From positions 25,255,398 through 25,319,397 of the forward strand of contig OX352773.1 in assembly GCA_947095535.1 (NCBI GenBank): a stretch of 64,000 nt of DNA, given 5' to 3'. The translations under genes and the position numbers were made by a program. How positions within the stretch are numbered: position 1 is the first letter of the stretch; each line of letters opens with the position of its first letter. Shown in pieces: positions 1 to 10,769 of the stretch. The notes below the pieces were generated by a model. It ran no database searches, had not been told where the DNA came from, and was given only the letters and a program-made list of their open reading frames with translations. This DNA is from Poecilobothrus nobilitatus (lineage: Eukaryota > Arthropoda > Insecta > Diptera > Dolichopodidae).

Positions 1-503
1 TTGATTCGCGAAAACAAAATTTACTTTTTACAAAAACAATTTTAACAATACACATTCGTGGTTTTTGCATGTAAAAGATTAGGTTTTTTGGCATTTTTCT
101 GTAATATTAACTTAAAATAGCAAAAAAAGCAGTTTCGTGACTATTGCATAACACCGACGATATATAAAAAGTGCCGATAGTATTTATGTGTATTTCTATT
201 TATATTTAATTTTGATTCACACACATTTTCACAATTTAATAAGCGTGTAGGCAAGCTGGTTCAAGTAATATAAATGCATAATATGGCATAATGCATATAT
301 AATATAAAAATTATATTAGATACTGATCAGATCATGTATATCATAATATGTCATCTGATATCATATGATCATATTCATATATGTATGTTACTTGTTATTT
401 CTATCATCCATACCAATCATACGAAAGTTCATTTATGTACATATATGAAAAAAAAAAAAATATCCGAGATTTATTAGTTTTATTATTAAATTAGTTGCCT
501 CTC
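1..503. other. AT-rich flank, no gene
   Basis: AT-rich sequence with many short palindromic TATATG/CATATA words around 280-390. No ORF, RNA gene or recognisable element is visible. It ends at the poly-T tract (poly-A on the minus strand) that closes the neighbouring LINE. Confidence 0.6.
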
Positions 504-748
504 TTTTTTTTTTTAATTTTAGTATCTTTTTTATTTTATTATGTTATAGCTATGTGGCGATCGGTTTTAACTCCCGAAATGGAGTCTTCCTTCCTTTAGT
601 ATATACCTGGGTCAGCGACCTCCGCGACTCCATTTCATTTATACACTGCAAGTGTAGTTGAAATACTACCCAGGTATTGCATTTTTGTTTGTACCTTTTT
701 CTTAGGTTTGTTGTGAGTAGCCGTTTTTGGAATGTTTTAAATTAGTTT

Positions 749-1560
749 CTATATTTTGTATGCTTCGAATACTTCTTTTATTTTTGGCAAATTTTCTTTC
801 CTTTCCAATCTCAGGGTTCTCAATTCGATTTTACCCCTTGAGTAGGGGCAGTCTAGGATGATATGATTAATGGTCAGCTGGCTATCGCAGAAACAGCATA
901 CTGGTGGATCCAGTAGGCCGAATATATATGCGTGAGTGGCCAGGGTGACCCCCAACCTTAACCTTATCAACTTGATATCCGATTTCCTGCAGCCTGTCAC
1001 CACTATTTTGTGTTGTTGTAGGTGTGGGTAGATATCTTTCAGCAGGTGTTCTGTGTTATCCCAGTTCGTTTGTTTGATGTCCTCGCTGAGTTTTTTGATG
1101 AACTTAGCTGCATATTTTATTGTTGTGGGAGCAACCATGATTGTTGGGGAATTTACTGCTAGTTCTGCTTCTCTGTCCGCTAGTTCGTTTCCTGGGATCC
1201 CGGAGTGTTCTGGGACCCAGAACAATTTGACTCTGCCCTTGTTACTCTTTAGAATGAATCTTGCCCAATTTATTATGTTTTCTTTAGGATTTTTATTGTT
1301 AATCGCTTCTATTATACTAAGACTGTCTGAAAAAAATATTTATTTTCTCGTCTTTCCCTTGTGCCGCCTTTAGTGCTATTATAATTGCTGCTAGCTCTCC
1401 ACCAAATGCTGAGCAAGAGGGGTCTAGGCAACCTTTTGCAATTAGCTTATTGTCGGCAACCTGCGCAAATCTCACTCCCTTTTCGCTTTTTGAAGGCCAG
1501 AAGGTTTCTTCTTTCCCGGATATTGGGAAAGTTTGCTTCTACTAGTAGGCTTCTACTACT
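749..1560 (-). pseudogene. LINE RNase H domain, broken frames
   Basis: Minus-strand RNase H domain at the end of LINE ORF2. Visible landmarks are a GGELAAI segment (the catalytic Glu strand, about 1395-1415) and a downstream block reading FWVPEHSGIPGNELADREA (about 1165-1225), which is the classic H-x-G-x-x-G-N-E-x-A-D motif near the C-terminal catalytic Asp. A Cys/His cluster (CCFCDS...NHIILDC) follows, typical of LINE C-termini. The frame stays open upstream of the first Met to about 1329, and the N-terminal half lies in another frame, so at least one frameshift is present. RNase H degrades the RNA strand during target-primed reverse transcription. Confidence 0.8.
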
Positions 1561-1575
1561 TCTATACTAGCTGCA

Positions 1576-2379
1576 TTATTTATTTGCACCTGGATTTTTT
1601 TGCAGGTTCACGTCAGTGGTAAATCCATAGACCGTGACACCTGAATCTATCCTACCGAAGGTTTCAGCTTTGGCTATCTTGAGTGCTATACTTACATGTG
1701 GACCGCTTCTCTTTCTGCAGATTATATTTAATAGGTTGTTTGCTCTGCTCAGTTTGTTAGTTAATTCTGCGACGTGTGCATTGTATTTTAGCTTGTTGCT
1801 AAATGTAATCCCGAGTTTTTTGATGTTAGGCTGGTAGGGAATAGGTGTTGTTCCTATTAGTACGGGCTCCACGTCGCAGCTTCTTTTGTAGCAGAAGTGT
1901 ATTAGCTCAGATTTACTTCCGCTAGCTCACCTCCATTAATTAGGCACCATTCTTTGATTACCCGGATTGACCTTCCTGTTCCTGTTGTTTCTCTCCCCGA
2001 GTGTCATAATACAGATGTTGTCGGCGTATATGCAGGGGTGTAACCCTCGAATTTTCTTCAGCTCCTGGCTCAGGCTAGTTATGTACAGGTTGAAATATCT
2101 AGTCGAAAGAGGGGAATCTTGTCGTATCCCCTGGTGTATACTCCTGGTAGCCGAATATGCATCGTTGGCTCGGACCGTATACCTTCTATTTGACATGTTA
2201 TACATTCTATTTGACCTTTTATTTGGGCATCTGTTGTCCCCCCTGGCTTGGTTCTCTCTGATCCTTTGAAGTTCGCTTTGGTAATTTCTTGCGAATTCCT
2301 CTGCTATTTCAAAGTTGTCGAGGTTAGGGACCCCGTTTATTTCAAGGATTATACCTTTTTTCTTGTCCTTGAGGTTCAA
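1576..2379 (-). pseudogene. LINE reverse transcriptase, core deleted
   Basis: Two minus-strand ORFs hold the remains of the RT. The upstream one (1936-2379) runs from the endonuclease-RT linker almost straight into the motif GIRQDSPLS (normally G-x-P-Q-G-S-P-L-S) and then YADN, where the catalytic YADD box has lost its second Asp. Only about 50 residues separate linker and GIRQ box, whereas an intact RT has well over 150, so the fingers and first palm motifs have been deleted. The downstream ORF (1576-1872) is the thumb region in another frame. The enzyme cannot be functional. Confidence 0.8.
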
Positions 2380-2396
2380 GATCCTATTGCTTTTGA

Positions 2397-3372
2397 TCAG
2401 GTTTCGGGCATATCTAACCCATCCATACTATCCGCGAATTTTCCCCAGCTTTCTCTTTTGGCTGCCTTCACCTCTCTCCTAAGCTGGGTTCCAACTCTTT
2501 TGAGAGGTATGAGCAACTGGGTGTTGTTGTTCCTATTCCTGTTGTATGCTATCCATAGCCTATCTCTTTCTTTGGCAAGTCGGTTTACTTCCGGACTTGC
2601 CCAAATAGGTTTCCCGGTGTCTACTTCCCGTTCTTCTGGGGACCACATAGCTATTCTGTTACTGCACTGGCTAGGCTCAGTTATCAGAATAGGTATGTGG
2701 TCTGCCCCTTTGGGATTCGACCTGGTATACCACTTGTATTTGGTCGCTATTGTGTGGTGTAGTATGGTTAGGTCTATGCATGTCAGCGTCCCTCTGGTTG
2801 ACAGCAGCGTTGGGCTGCCATCATTCAGGAGGACTAAATCCACATCGATTTCTATACAGTCAGCTACCGTTGTACCTCTTCTTGTTGATAGGACGTCGCC
2901 CCATTTTATGTACCTAGCATTGGAATCGCCTGAGATAATGAAGGGGGTGTCAAGCTGAGCCCTCCGTTGTTCCAGGTCTCTTTTTTCTATTACCTGATCA
3001 TGGTTTATATAGAAGTTTGCTATGTTGGTGTGTGAAGCATTGTATGGTAGTTTGATCTTGGCGGATGGCTCACATGTATTAGGAAACCTACTCACATGTA
3101 TTAGGAAACCTACTCATACTCACATGTATTAGGAAACCTACCCCTTCCCGACCCCCAGCGGCCCGGGGAAGCATAGTGTTATAGTTTTTGAAGGTATTTG
3201 GTTGTGTGGTCCTACCTATGTGTGTTTCCTGGAGGACTACTATCAAGGGCTTATGTTCCCTTAACAGTAGTTCTAGGAATGGCTTGTTCCGCTGGTAGCC
3301 CTGGAAATTCCACTGGAGTATGGTCGTTTTAGAGGCTTGTTGTATGTGTGTATTTGTTGTGGTGCTTTGCAT
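2397..3372 (-). pseudogene. LINE APE-type endonuclease, split by a repeat
   Basis: Minus-strand AP-like endonuclease that nicks target DNA in non-LTR retrotransposition. Landmarks in order: LQWNFQGYQRNK start region, LQETHIG (catalytic Glu strand), IISGDSNARYIKWGD (GD-x-N motif) and GADHIPI, which replaces the usual SDHxP motif. The N-terminal 94 residues (3088-3372) and the remaining 232 (2397-3095) are in different frames. The break coincides with three copies of a 22-bp segment at 3069-3140. Two extra copies plus a 6-bp spacer add a length that is not a multiple of three, which explains the split. Confidence 0.85.
3069..3140. repeat. 22-bp triplicated segment in endonuclease
   Basis: Three copies of a 22-bp unit starting CTCACATG and ending GAAACCTA lie at 3069-3090, 3091-3112 and 3119-3140. 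The last two are separated by CTCATA. The copies appear identical, so the expansion is recent relative to the decay of the host LINE. Confidence 0.9.
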
Positions 3373-3468
3373 TATTGGTTTTTAATTTTTGGGTGTTTTG
3401 TATGTGTTTTCTATTTATAGTTCATTAGTGTATTTTCTATTGTTTTTGTTTCTTGTAGTTCTTTTACC

Positions 3469-4777
3469 TTATTTGATTTTTGGTGGTATCCTAATTGTCT
3501 TGTTTTTGGCAGAAATGGTTGGGAGGTCCATTTCATCCTTCGAATCGTTTATTTCTCCTACTGTGTGTGTGTTTCCTTTGTTTGATGTTTCTCTCATCTC
3601 TATGTCGATCTGAGATTTGCTGATTGATGCAGTTTTTGGTTGTTGTGTTGTTTTATTTTGGTAGTATTGTTGGTATGTTTTTTGGATAATTTCATTTAAC
3701 TCGTTTATTTCTGTTGGTGTGGAGTTGTTTTTTTCTCTCAGCTCGGTGAGGATTTGTATAGTTGTTTGATTTGCTGCTTGAATCTGGTTATTGATGTTTT
3801 TAGATGTAGATGGGATTGAGTTCGTTATTTCGTTGGTTTTTTCTGCTATTCCCTTATAGCTTAAAGTTGTCTTATTCTGCTCTTTATAGATGGCGTAGGC
3901 GGCTGCTTTTGTAGCTCTCCTTTCAGTTTTAATTTTCAATACCTTTTTCTCCCTTAGGTAGCTAGGGCAATTTCTATCGTTGGGTGGGTGATTGAATTCG
4001 AATTTATTGGTCTCGCAGTTCAGGCACTTAGGTATTAAACATATTTCCCTGTGTTTGGCTAAGTGGTTGGCTGACACCTTCTGTGAGCAGTTTGGGCATC
4101 TGTGCGGTGCATCTGCTTTGCAAAATTTCTCCTTATGGTCGATTTTTGGCACTTATTGCACCTCTGTGAGGTAGAGTGGCTCCTTCTTACCTTTACGTTA
4201 AGGAAACCTGCTTTGAGTGCTTTTGGAGGTTCGCTTAAGCCGAAGATCAGACTATTAACCCTGTAAACTTATTTCGCTTGCTTGTATCTTTAGAGAGGAA
4301 TCTGTAAATTTCTTCAATTTCTGCCAACGGGTTACTTTCTTTTAATTCTTTTAAGATAGTTTCGTCAGATTGCTCTTCATTTGCAAGCGGAAAGCGGAAA
4401 ATTACGCCTTTAGAAGAGTTCAGTGATTTCATTAATTATATCTTGACTGGTTTACCCATTAGATCCTGTTGTTTCATGAAGTTCTCTGCAACTTTCTTCC
4501 CGGGTGCTTCGAGTATGATGTTACCATCCCTGTTGTATCTTGCTGAAAAATTTTTTGTTAATTTTTCAAGAGCTTTGTTGATGCCAAATGGACCGTAGTT
4601 CTTCATTGTTTTATTAGGTTCGAGGGCCGTGACCTGCAAGAATTTTATTTCGCTGTCATTCTTGTTTCCACCTAGAATTGGAAAGCCTGCTGTTGTGTCT
4701 AGGATTGGTTTCTTCCTTGGCTTTTCCATTAGAATATTGAACCGGTTTGAACTCATTTTGGTTTTTTTTCTTTCCAC
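3469..4777 (-). pseudogene. LINE ORF1 (RRM-like and CCHC), three frames
   Basis: The ORF1 RNA-binding protein of the LINE, read in three consecutive minus-strand pieces. 4436-4777 and 4247-4432 form the RRM-like region (FLQVTALEPNKTMKNYGPF, then EEQSDETILKELKESNPL), matching the order seen in I/Jockey Gag-like proteins. 3469-4152 carries the zinc knuckles (CPNCSQKVSANHLAKHREIC and CLNCETN...NCPSYLREK), a coiled and polar middle, and an acidic tail. Such proteins package the LINE RNA. Stops or shifts near 4434 and 4200 break the frame. The 4777 start (MERKKTKMSSNRF) is the first Met of the conserved part. Confidence 0.75.
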
Positions 4778-5505
4778 CTTGGGGGTCTATATTCTCGTCT
4801 GCTCTATATAAAGGTATACTTAAGTATACTTTTTATAGAACTTCCGTCCGTTTAATTAGGGTTTTACTTTGATGATATAGCTTAACACTATATCAGAAAG
4901 TGAAGTAGTCCTGTCAATTTGTTTGTCTATAACTTGGGGCTTCGGTTTCGACCAGATGAAACCTTATTTTTTTTTAAATTATTTTTTCAAAATTTTGGCT
5001 CCCCTAGGGGTAAACTTTCACCTATCCTTTGTTTCCACTTAGAAACCACGAGGTGCACCATGTTTTACACTTATTCACTCTTTTGTTTTTTATTTTTCAG
5101 GTTTATCCTGTATCAGGGGTATAAGTCCTTATCTTATTGATCAGTATCAGAGATGACCTACTGGAGGATACTGTACCAAAAAGCTTAGCACGTTTTTTTT
5201 TTTTTTAAATTAAAACACCAGAAGTATATTTTCAGAATACACTATTTATTTATTTATATTCCTTTTTTTTAATAAATAAAGATATATTTCTCTTAAAAAT
5301 ATATAATTTAATTATTTATTACCCACAAGGTTTTCTTATTTAAGGTCCTTTCAGTAAAAACGCACGCTAGTAAAAATTAAATAATTTCTCCACGACGTAC
5401 AACCTTTTCCTTCAGCGACTGAAAGAGAAGTGTTTGTGTGTTTTTTTTCTTTTTTTGTTTATTTTCAGATGCTGAGTATACTGAAGACGGAACACTAATT
5501 TTTGC
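4778..5505. other. LINE leader and AT-rich intergenic stretch
   Basis: The first 300-400 bases have the same richer composition as the LINE and are probably its 5' UTR. From about 5190 the sequence becomes homopolymer-rich and AT-rich. No coding potential or RNA gene is seen. Confidence 0.4.
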
Positions 5506-6346
5506 TCAAAACTTCATTCCCTCAAAGTTTAGAGTTGGAACTAAACCAATTTTTAAATTTATTCGTTGTGATTGAATATTTTTAATTTTATAAGATCCAG
5601 GTAAATGTCCATCTTTCTTAATTTGTTGCAATGATGATATCAAAGCCCATTTAAAGCAATATTTATCAGCATTTTTTATATTGATACACGCCTTTTTATT
5701 TTCAATGCTGTGAGGAAGTTTAATGTAACTTGATTCTCTTAGAGGTTGATATTCATTTATATTTACCTCTAATCTAATTATTCTAATTAGCGTACATCCA
5801 CTATCTTTTTCCTGGAAATCTTCTGCACGTTCCTGTTTTTTTAATATAATAAATTCCAATGCATGTTCCAAATCCTCATTATTTAAAACCGGCACCATTG
5901 ATGTTTGACACGTTTTGATAGATATATCAACGTCATCTTCGTCTTCGCTCATTTTAACATATTCAACAAAAAAATTTGCGTTTATTTGCAGTCATGTTCC
6001 AATAACGAATTTTCTAATATGGTAGAAATATTTGAATAAATACCAAGAAGAAAATATAATGGATTTAATATAGATTCATCGTTGTTTTCAAAGTAAAATG
6101 TTTTAATTCGATTCTATTAAAACATTATTTTATTAATTTCACATTTTTCGTTAGTTTTTCAGCTGCATTTTGTCTATGTAAAAATGAACGTACATATCCA
6201 CTCCAATTCAGAACGTTCACATTACATTCATTACAAAATTTATAGGTTTTTAAATGCTTCGTTAAATTATATCTTCTTGTGAAAGATAAATTACAGATGT
6301 CACATAAATATGATTTAATTTTTTTTATTTTGTTAAATTTTAACAC
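5506..6346 (-). pseudogene. Polinton/adintovirus-like PolB N-terminal remnant
   Basis: Two minus-strand pieces in consistent order. 6125-6346 has a C2H2 finger (CDICNLSFTRRYNLTKHLKTY) followed by an incomplete second C/H set. 5506-5952 has the segment ESSYIKLPHSIENKKACINI and then a KYCFKWALISSLQ-type stretch ending in LNFEGMKF. From memory of the family, this pairing of fingers with an 'LPxxIxNKKAxINxKNxDxxCFxWA' block precedes the family-B DNA polymerase in Maverick/Polinton and adintovirus-like elements of insects. The polymerase itself is absent: the frame stops directly after the point where the homologous region would continue. No capsid, integrase or terminal repeat is visible nearby. 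This is a truncated relic and the assignment is a family-level inference. Confidence 0.5.
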
Positions 6347-7323
6347 ACTTTCTTTACAGAAAACTTGAACTTATTAATTGATTTTGAACAGTACAATTGT
6401 CTTTTATGGATTCTTGAACTTGTTAAATAAAGAAAATAATAGAAAAAGTATCATTAGATATGTTAATAAATTACTATTTAAAATATTTATTTTATATTTC
6501 TTAATAATTTATTTTAGAAAAATGCAATATTGCTACACGAAAACCGAGTTATAATTCTTTTATATATCAAATTACAATTTCTTAAAATGAAATTAAGAGG
6601 AGGTAGTAGGTACTATCTTCTATTCGAATGCATTTACAAAAACTGCATTATCAAAAAATGATTTTTAATATTTCATTGACTTAATATAATCTTCTTTTAG
6701 AGATAACAAAAAATAATTTTATTAATACAGTTATGAACAATAATGCAATTAATTACCCGTGCAGCAATTTTAGATATAAATTTAATTTTTAAGTTTCAAC
6801 TAGTAATAAATAATTTAAAATAATTTATATTAGATAGCAAAAAAAAAATTAATATTGATTATTTATAAAAATTGATCTAACAACAAATGATTAATTAAAA
6901 ATTAATGTATAAAAAAAATTAACTTGAAACTTTTTCATGGTCATTTTCCCTTTTAACATTTAAAAAAAAAAAAGACAAAATCAATTTTGTTTTAAATATT
7001 TTTTTTATTTTTTTATTATGTATTAATATAAAAATTAAAGAAAAAATCATAAACAACAATTCAGAAATAAATATATTAATTAATTTTTAAATATGTACAT
7101 AAATACATTACATTAATACATTACATACATTAATTTTTTTTTATTTTTTATTTTTTTTTGTATTTACTATGTATCATGTTTTATTTTGTTCATGTAATTA
7201 TTAAGTTTTAGCCGTAAGATGTTTTTTTGTAAAAACCTTGTTTTGGTTATAATAATAAATAAATAAATAATTATTTAAGTAATGTGCCGAAAAACAATTT
7301 TGCTTTTTGATACCACAAAAAAC
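6347..7323. other. AT-rich stretch with a possible LINE 3' tail
   Basis: Low-complexity AT-rich DNA. Near 7229-7271 the plus strand reads ACCTTG-TTTTGGTT followed by AATAAATAAATAAATAA. This resembles the clearer LINE 3' end at 29350-29382 (ACCTTGCTTCGGTTCTG then AAATAA repeats) and suggests another 5'-truncated plus-strand LINE tail. Its 5' limit and target-site duplication could not be found. Confidence 0.35.
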
Positions 7324-8318
7324 CTGAGCCGTTACCAGAAACCGAGGAGGTAACGAGCCTGAGTAGTGTCTGTAATATAACCGAATCTGGGCAGACTTTG
7401 GGTTGGAACTTTTACCACATTTTAACTAGTGGTTAAATTATGGTTTTTCGTACCATAATGAAACCATTTTTAATTGATTTAAAAATCATACACAATTCGG
7501 TCATATTTTAGTTATATATTACCAATAGTGATTTTTGAATTTATAGGTAACATATTAGGTTATTAGTACCACAATTAAACCACGTTTTAATCAGTTGTAA
7601 ATCAGATCCAATTGGGGTATGTTCCAGTTTCATATGCGGATAAATTTTGGGTTCTTTTAGTTATATATTACCAAAAGCGATTTATTGGGTTATTAGTACC
7701 ATAATTAAACCCTGTTTTAATCAGTTTTAAGTCAGACTCAATTGGGACATGCTTAAGTTTTATATACGGGCAAATTTTGGGATCTTTCAGTTATATATTA
7801 CCAATAGTGATTTCTGAATTTATAGGTAACATATTAGGTTATTAGTACCACAATTAAACCACGTTTTAATCAGTGTTAAATCAGATTCAATTGGGGTATG
7901 TTTCAGTTTCATATACGGATAAATTTTGGATTCTTTTAGTTATATATTACCAATAGCAATTGTGAATTTATAGGTAACATATTGGGTTATTAGTACCATA
8001 ATTAAACCCTGTTTTAATCAGTTTTAAGTCAGATTCAATTGGGGTATGTTTCAGTTTCATATACTGATATATTTTGGGTACTTTCAAGGTAATATTAATC
8101 AAAATAGTGCCTGATTTTGGAACCGATTTAAGCATAATTCTATTTTGAGGCTATAATAATAACATGTTAACCACTAATTAAAATGTGGTAAAAGTTTCCA
8201 ATAAAAAGTATGCTCAAATTTGGTTTATTTTGTAGGCTTATATTATACCATTGATATGTTGCCTTCACTATGTTTGATTGTTTGGTAACGACTTCGGTTT
8301 TAGCGGTTCTTTCTTCAG
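7324..8318. mobile_element. Inverted-repeat-framed non-autonomous element
   Basis: A roughly 1-kb unit without coding capacity. Its inner arms (7403-7436 and 8167-8201) are inverted copies sharing GGAACTTTTACCACATTTTA with only a few differences. Outside them the similarity continues more loosely, and the outermost ends read CTGAG...CCGTTACC and GGTAACG...CTTCAG. The interior is filled by a tandem array. This is the architecture of a MITE-like or foldback element. No matching flanking duplication is visible, so the exact ends are uncertain. Nothing in it names a superfamily. Confidence 0.55.
7441..8085. repeat. Tandem array, alternating A/B units of 130-149 bp
   Basis: The anchor ATTAGTACCA recurs at 7562, 7692, 7841 and 7989 (spacings 130, 149, 148), preceded by a more diverged copy from about 7449. 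Copies 1 and 3 share TTAGGTT...CCACAATTAAACCACG. Copies 2 and 4 share TTGGGTT...CCATAATTAAACCCTG. The array therefore grew as a two-unit block. The 7692 copy lacks a 19-base segment (TGAATTTATAGGTAACATA), which explains the short spacing. Confidence 0.85.
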
Positions 8319-8514
8319 TTCGGAAGGAAAAGTTTTACAAATGCAAAAATTAAGACATAGAAGAATTTTTTTATATTTACATTTGTATTTATTTATATTT
8401 ATTTATTAATTCTTTTTTTAAATGTTAAAATAATTATGTCCAATGTTTCGGAATTTGATGTATTCCAATCTTTAGGGATCATTTATTTAAAAAAAATTTC
8501 AATTAAAACTAAAA

Positions 8515-8690
8515 AAGATCTCAATCATCAATTTTGCAACAACAAAACAATTAAGAAATCCCACAACCTAGAGCTTTAAAAAGAATGAATTGCTTTTTAA
8601 TTGAAAATCAAGATTACATTCATAACAAAAAAAAAAACAAAAATTGTAGTGGAATTTACGAAATTGCTGAAGAATTGTAAGAAAAATATT
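8515..8690 (+). pseudogene. Inverted fragment of the neighbouring DUF4806 gene
   Basis: On the plus strand this stretch matches the middle of the minus-strand DUF4806 gene at 9770-9910. It decodes in pieces to the same peptide segments (SSILQHQN, RMNCFIIENQDYIH followed by a Lys/Asn run, then YEIAE). Small indels and an A-run expansion break the frame. It is a partial, inverted and diverged copy about 1 kb from its relative, either a remnant of an oppositely oriented element or an inverted duplication. Confidence 0.8.
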
Positions 8691-9096
8691 AGTTTTCTAC
8701 AAATACAATTCCAAGAAAATTTAAAATATTTCGCAAAAAAATCTAAATTTATAAAATTTTCTTTAATTAAATTAAGTAAATTCTGACCCCTGAAAATGGG
8801 TCAAATACCACAAAAAAATACATCAAATAACAAAACGTTGGGTCAAAAAAACAAAAATTAAATATGTATGTAATATTATTTTCTAAATAATATAATAAAA
8901 TCGGTTGGAAACTCAAAAAAAGAAAAAATAAAACAAAAAATATATAGTTACTTATAGGACAGTTAAAAAAATTTTTTGTATTAATGTATTAAATTTTTTA
9001 ATATAAAAAAAAATTTTTTTGTGTTAATGTATTAAAACTAATAATATAAAAAAAGTAAATAATGTATTTTAAATTTGATTTGTTTTACGTGAAATA

Positions 9097-10410
9097 TTAA
9101 TTGATGATCTTTTTAAAAATAGTTGGATTGCTTTTCGCGTTTCCGAACTTGTTACCAGGGTATCAATATTTAAGTAATTTAAAGTGTTTTCTGTAAGCTC
9201 AATGACACTTGAAAGCTCCAGGAAAATAAGTTTTGTTATCCCTAGAAAATATTATAATATATAAAACGTACACACTAAATTGAAACAAAATACCTTTTGC
9301 AATGCCAGACTGTCCAGTCCACGAATATTTACGTATTAAATCGTAATCAATCAAATGCTCGTAAATGTTTTTTACTGCTTTATTGTTATTAGGGCATTTA
9401 AATTTATAGAGTCGTATAATCTATAAATGAAGAAATTTTATGAGAAGAGAATAGCTAATATAACTTACAGTCATTACCATCTGTTCCATATAAAATATTT
9501 CGCCTAACCTAGAATTGAAAACCATAAGTTGATCTACGGATCTCATTGGAGTTTCAGGGTATTGAAAGTTAGCATCTCTTTGTATTCGCTTGGCCTTAGC
9601 AATACTGGTTGATAATACAAGTGGTTCCAACAACGAATATATTTTTGTTTGTCCTTTCTTTATTTCAGCCAAATTTTCCTCTATTGATGCTATAGATTTA
9701 GCTTGCATTTTTTGGGTTTTTTTTATTTTTCTTATTTCCTGCAATACGTCTTCCAATTTGAGATCTTCAGCAATTTCGTAATTTCCATTACAATTTTTGT
9801 TTTTTTTCTTATGAATGTAATCTTGATTTTCAATTATAAAGCAATTCATTCTTTTTACGGCTCCAGGTTGTGGGATTTCTTCATCGTTTTGATGTTGTAA
9901 AATTGATGATTGGAATTTTTTTTGTGAACCAGCAATATCATATTCATCATCTTTGGCTTGATTAGATGTTGCTGGCTCCAAAATACTATCAGTTTCCTCA
10001 TTATTAGTTGAGAGTGTTACATTCTCATGAGTTAAATTAAATTGCTTATTAAGATCTATTTCACTAATGTAATGTTTGGAAAAATTAGTTTTTGTTATTT
10101 CCGATTCCGAACATGTATTGTAAGAATAAAAGTTCTCAGACTTTTTTGCTTCGTCATAAGTAGCTAGAAACAATATATGATGTTCAATTTTAACACCTTT
10201 TTTATTTTTAATAATAATACACTTACCTAAATTTTCTTTAAGAACACTGCATGGATATCTGTCCCACGATTTCTCAGCACAAGCTTCTTTTTTTAAAGCA
10301 CTTTTGTAGTTTTTAGGCCAAAAAACAATCCCATTTTTGAGCCAGGAAGTGAGAACAATTGAAACTTCCTTCTCCCCACCTGCTCCTGTTGTTTCGATAA
10401 TGGAATACAT
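9097..10410 (-). CDS. DUF4806-type protein, three exons, apparently intact
   Basis: Minus-strand gene with three exons: 10410-9469, 9420-9294 and 9241-9097. The junctions are canonical (ACT|GTAAGT, TATAG|ATTATA, AAAAG|GTATTT, TCTAG|GGATAA) and keep one frame to a TAA at 9097. I chose ATG 10410 because a TTTCTCAG acceptor-like site lies just upstream; an in-frame Met at 10464 is the alternative. The protein is about 400 residues: an N-terminal module (SWLKNGIVFWPKN, WDRYPCSVLKENLGK), an acidic linker, a basic KKKNKN stretch, a coiled-coil (LEDVLQEIRKIKKTQKMQ), then the DUF4806 region (FNSRLGEIFYMEQMV, YSWTGQSGIAKG). DUF4806 proteins are common in insects and often lie in transposons, but their function is unknown. 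It follows a CACTA-like transposase on the same strand, so an accessory role is plausible. Confidence 0.75.
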
Positions 10411-10769
10411 TTTACTGAGAAAAATATACAAATTAATTAAAATATTTGAATATACAACTAGCAATTAAAGCTACGTCTAAAACAAAACATGTGTGCAGGG
10501 TGTTTAAAATTAAAAATTTTTGTGCTAGATAAGTGTTAAATAAAAGGTTACATGAAGAATAAATATGTGATAGTTAAGGTTACGTAAAAAATAGTTAGTA
10601 AAATTCCATACCAAAGCAATAACGAAACGAAATTAGGAAATAAAAGCAAAAAAAGAAATAATCGAAATTATATTAAATGAAATAAATAAAAATTAAGTGA
10701 ATAGAAGCTGGCAAGAAATTAATATTATTATACAAACTTTATTTATATTATGTACCTACTAACTGTTTG
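10411..10769. other. Spacer between transposase and DUF4806 gene
   Basis: About 360 AT-rich bases between two same-strand genes. It probably holds the transposase 3' UTR and the DUF4806 promoter and 5' UTR. No defined motif can be named. Confidence 0.4.

Larger units (their letters stand above)
504..4777 (-). mobile_element. Decayed LINE with RNase H domain (I/Jockey-like)
   Basis: A non-LTR retrotransposon on the minus strand in the order ORF1 (RRM-like then CCHC), endonuclease, reverse transcriptase, RNase H, 3' UTR, poly-A. The tail is the 11-base T run at 504-514. The 3' UTR (515-748) and the coding parts are visibly richer in G and C than the flanks. The element is dead: the endonuclease frame is broken by a triplicated 22-bp segment, the RT core has a large deletion, and ORF1 lies in three frames. 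Its 5' end is not fixed and may reach about 5150. No target-site duplication was found. The RNase H favours the I superfamily over true Jockey, but the clade is not certain. Confidence 0.85.

Noticed and set aside
1053..2958. Long plus-strand open frames opposite the first LINE
   Set aside because: They lie antisense to the RNase H, RT and endonuclease domains, are hydrophobic and Ser/Leu-rich without motifs, and are shadows of the real minus-strand frames.
3389..4174. Plus-strand hydrophobic frames over ORF1 of the first LINE
   Set aside because: Antisense to CCHC-coding sequence. Their apparent membrane character comes from T-rich complements of A-rich codons.
7441..8085. CRISPR-like or satellite-only interpretation of the tandem repeats
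   Set aside because: The units are 130-149 bp and contiguous, with no unique spacers, and they are enclosed by inverted arms in a eukaryotic genome.
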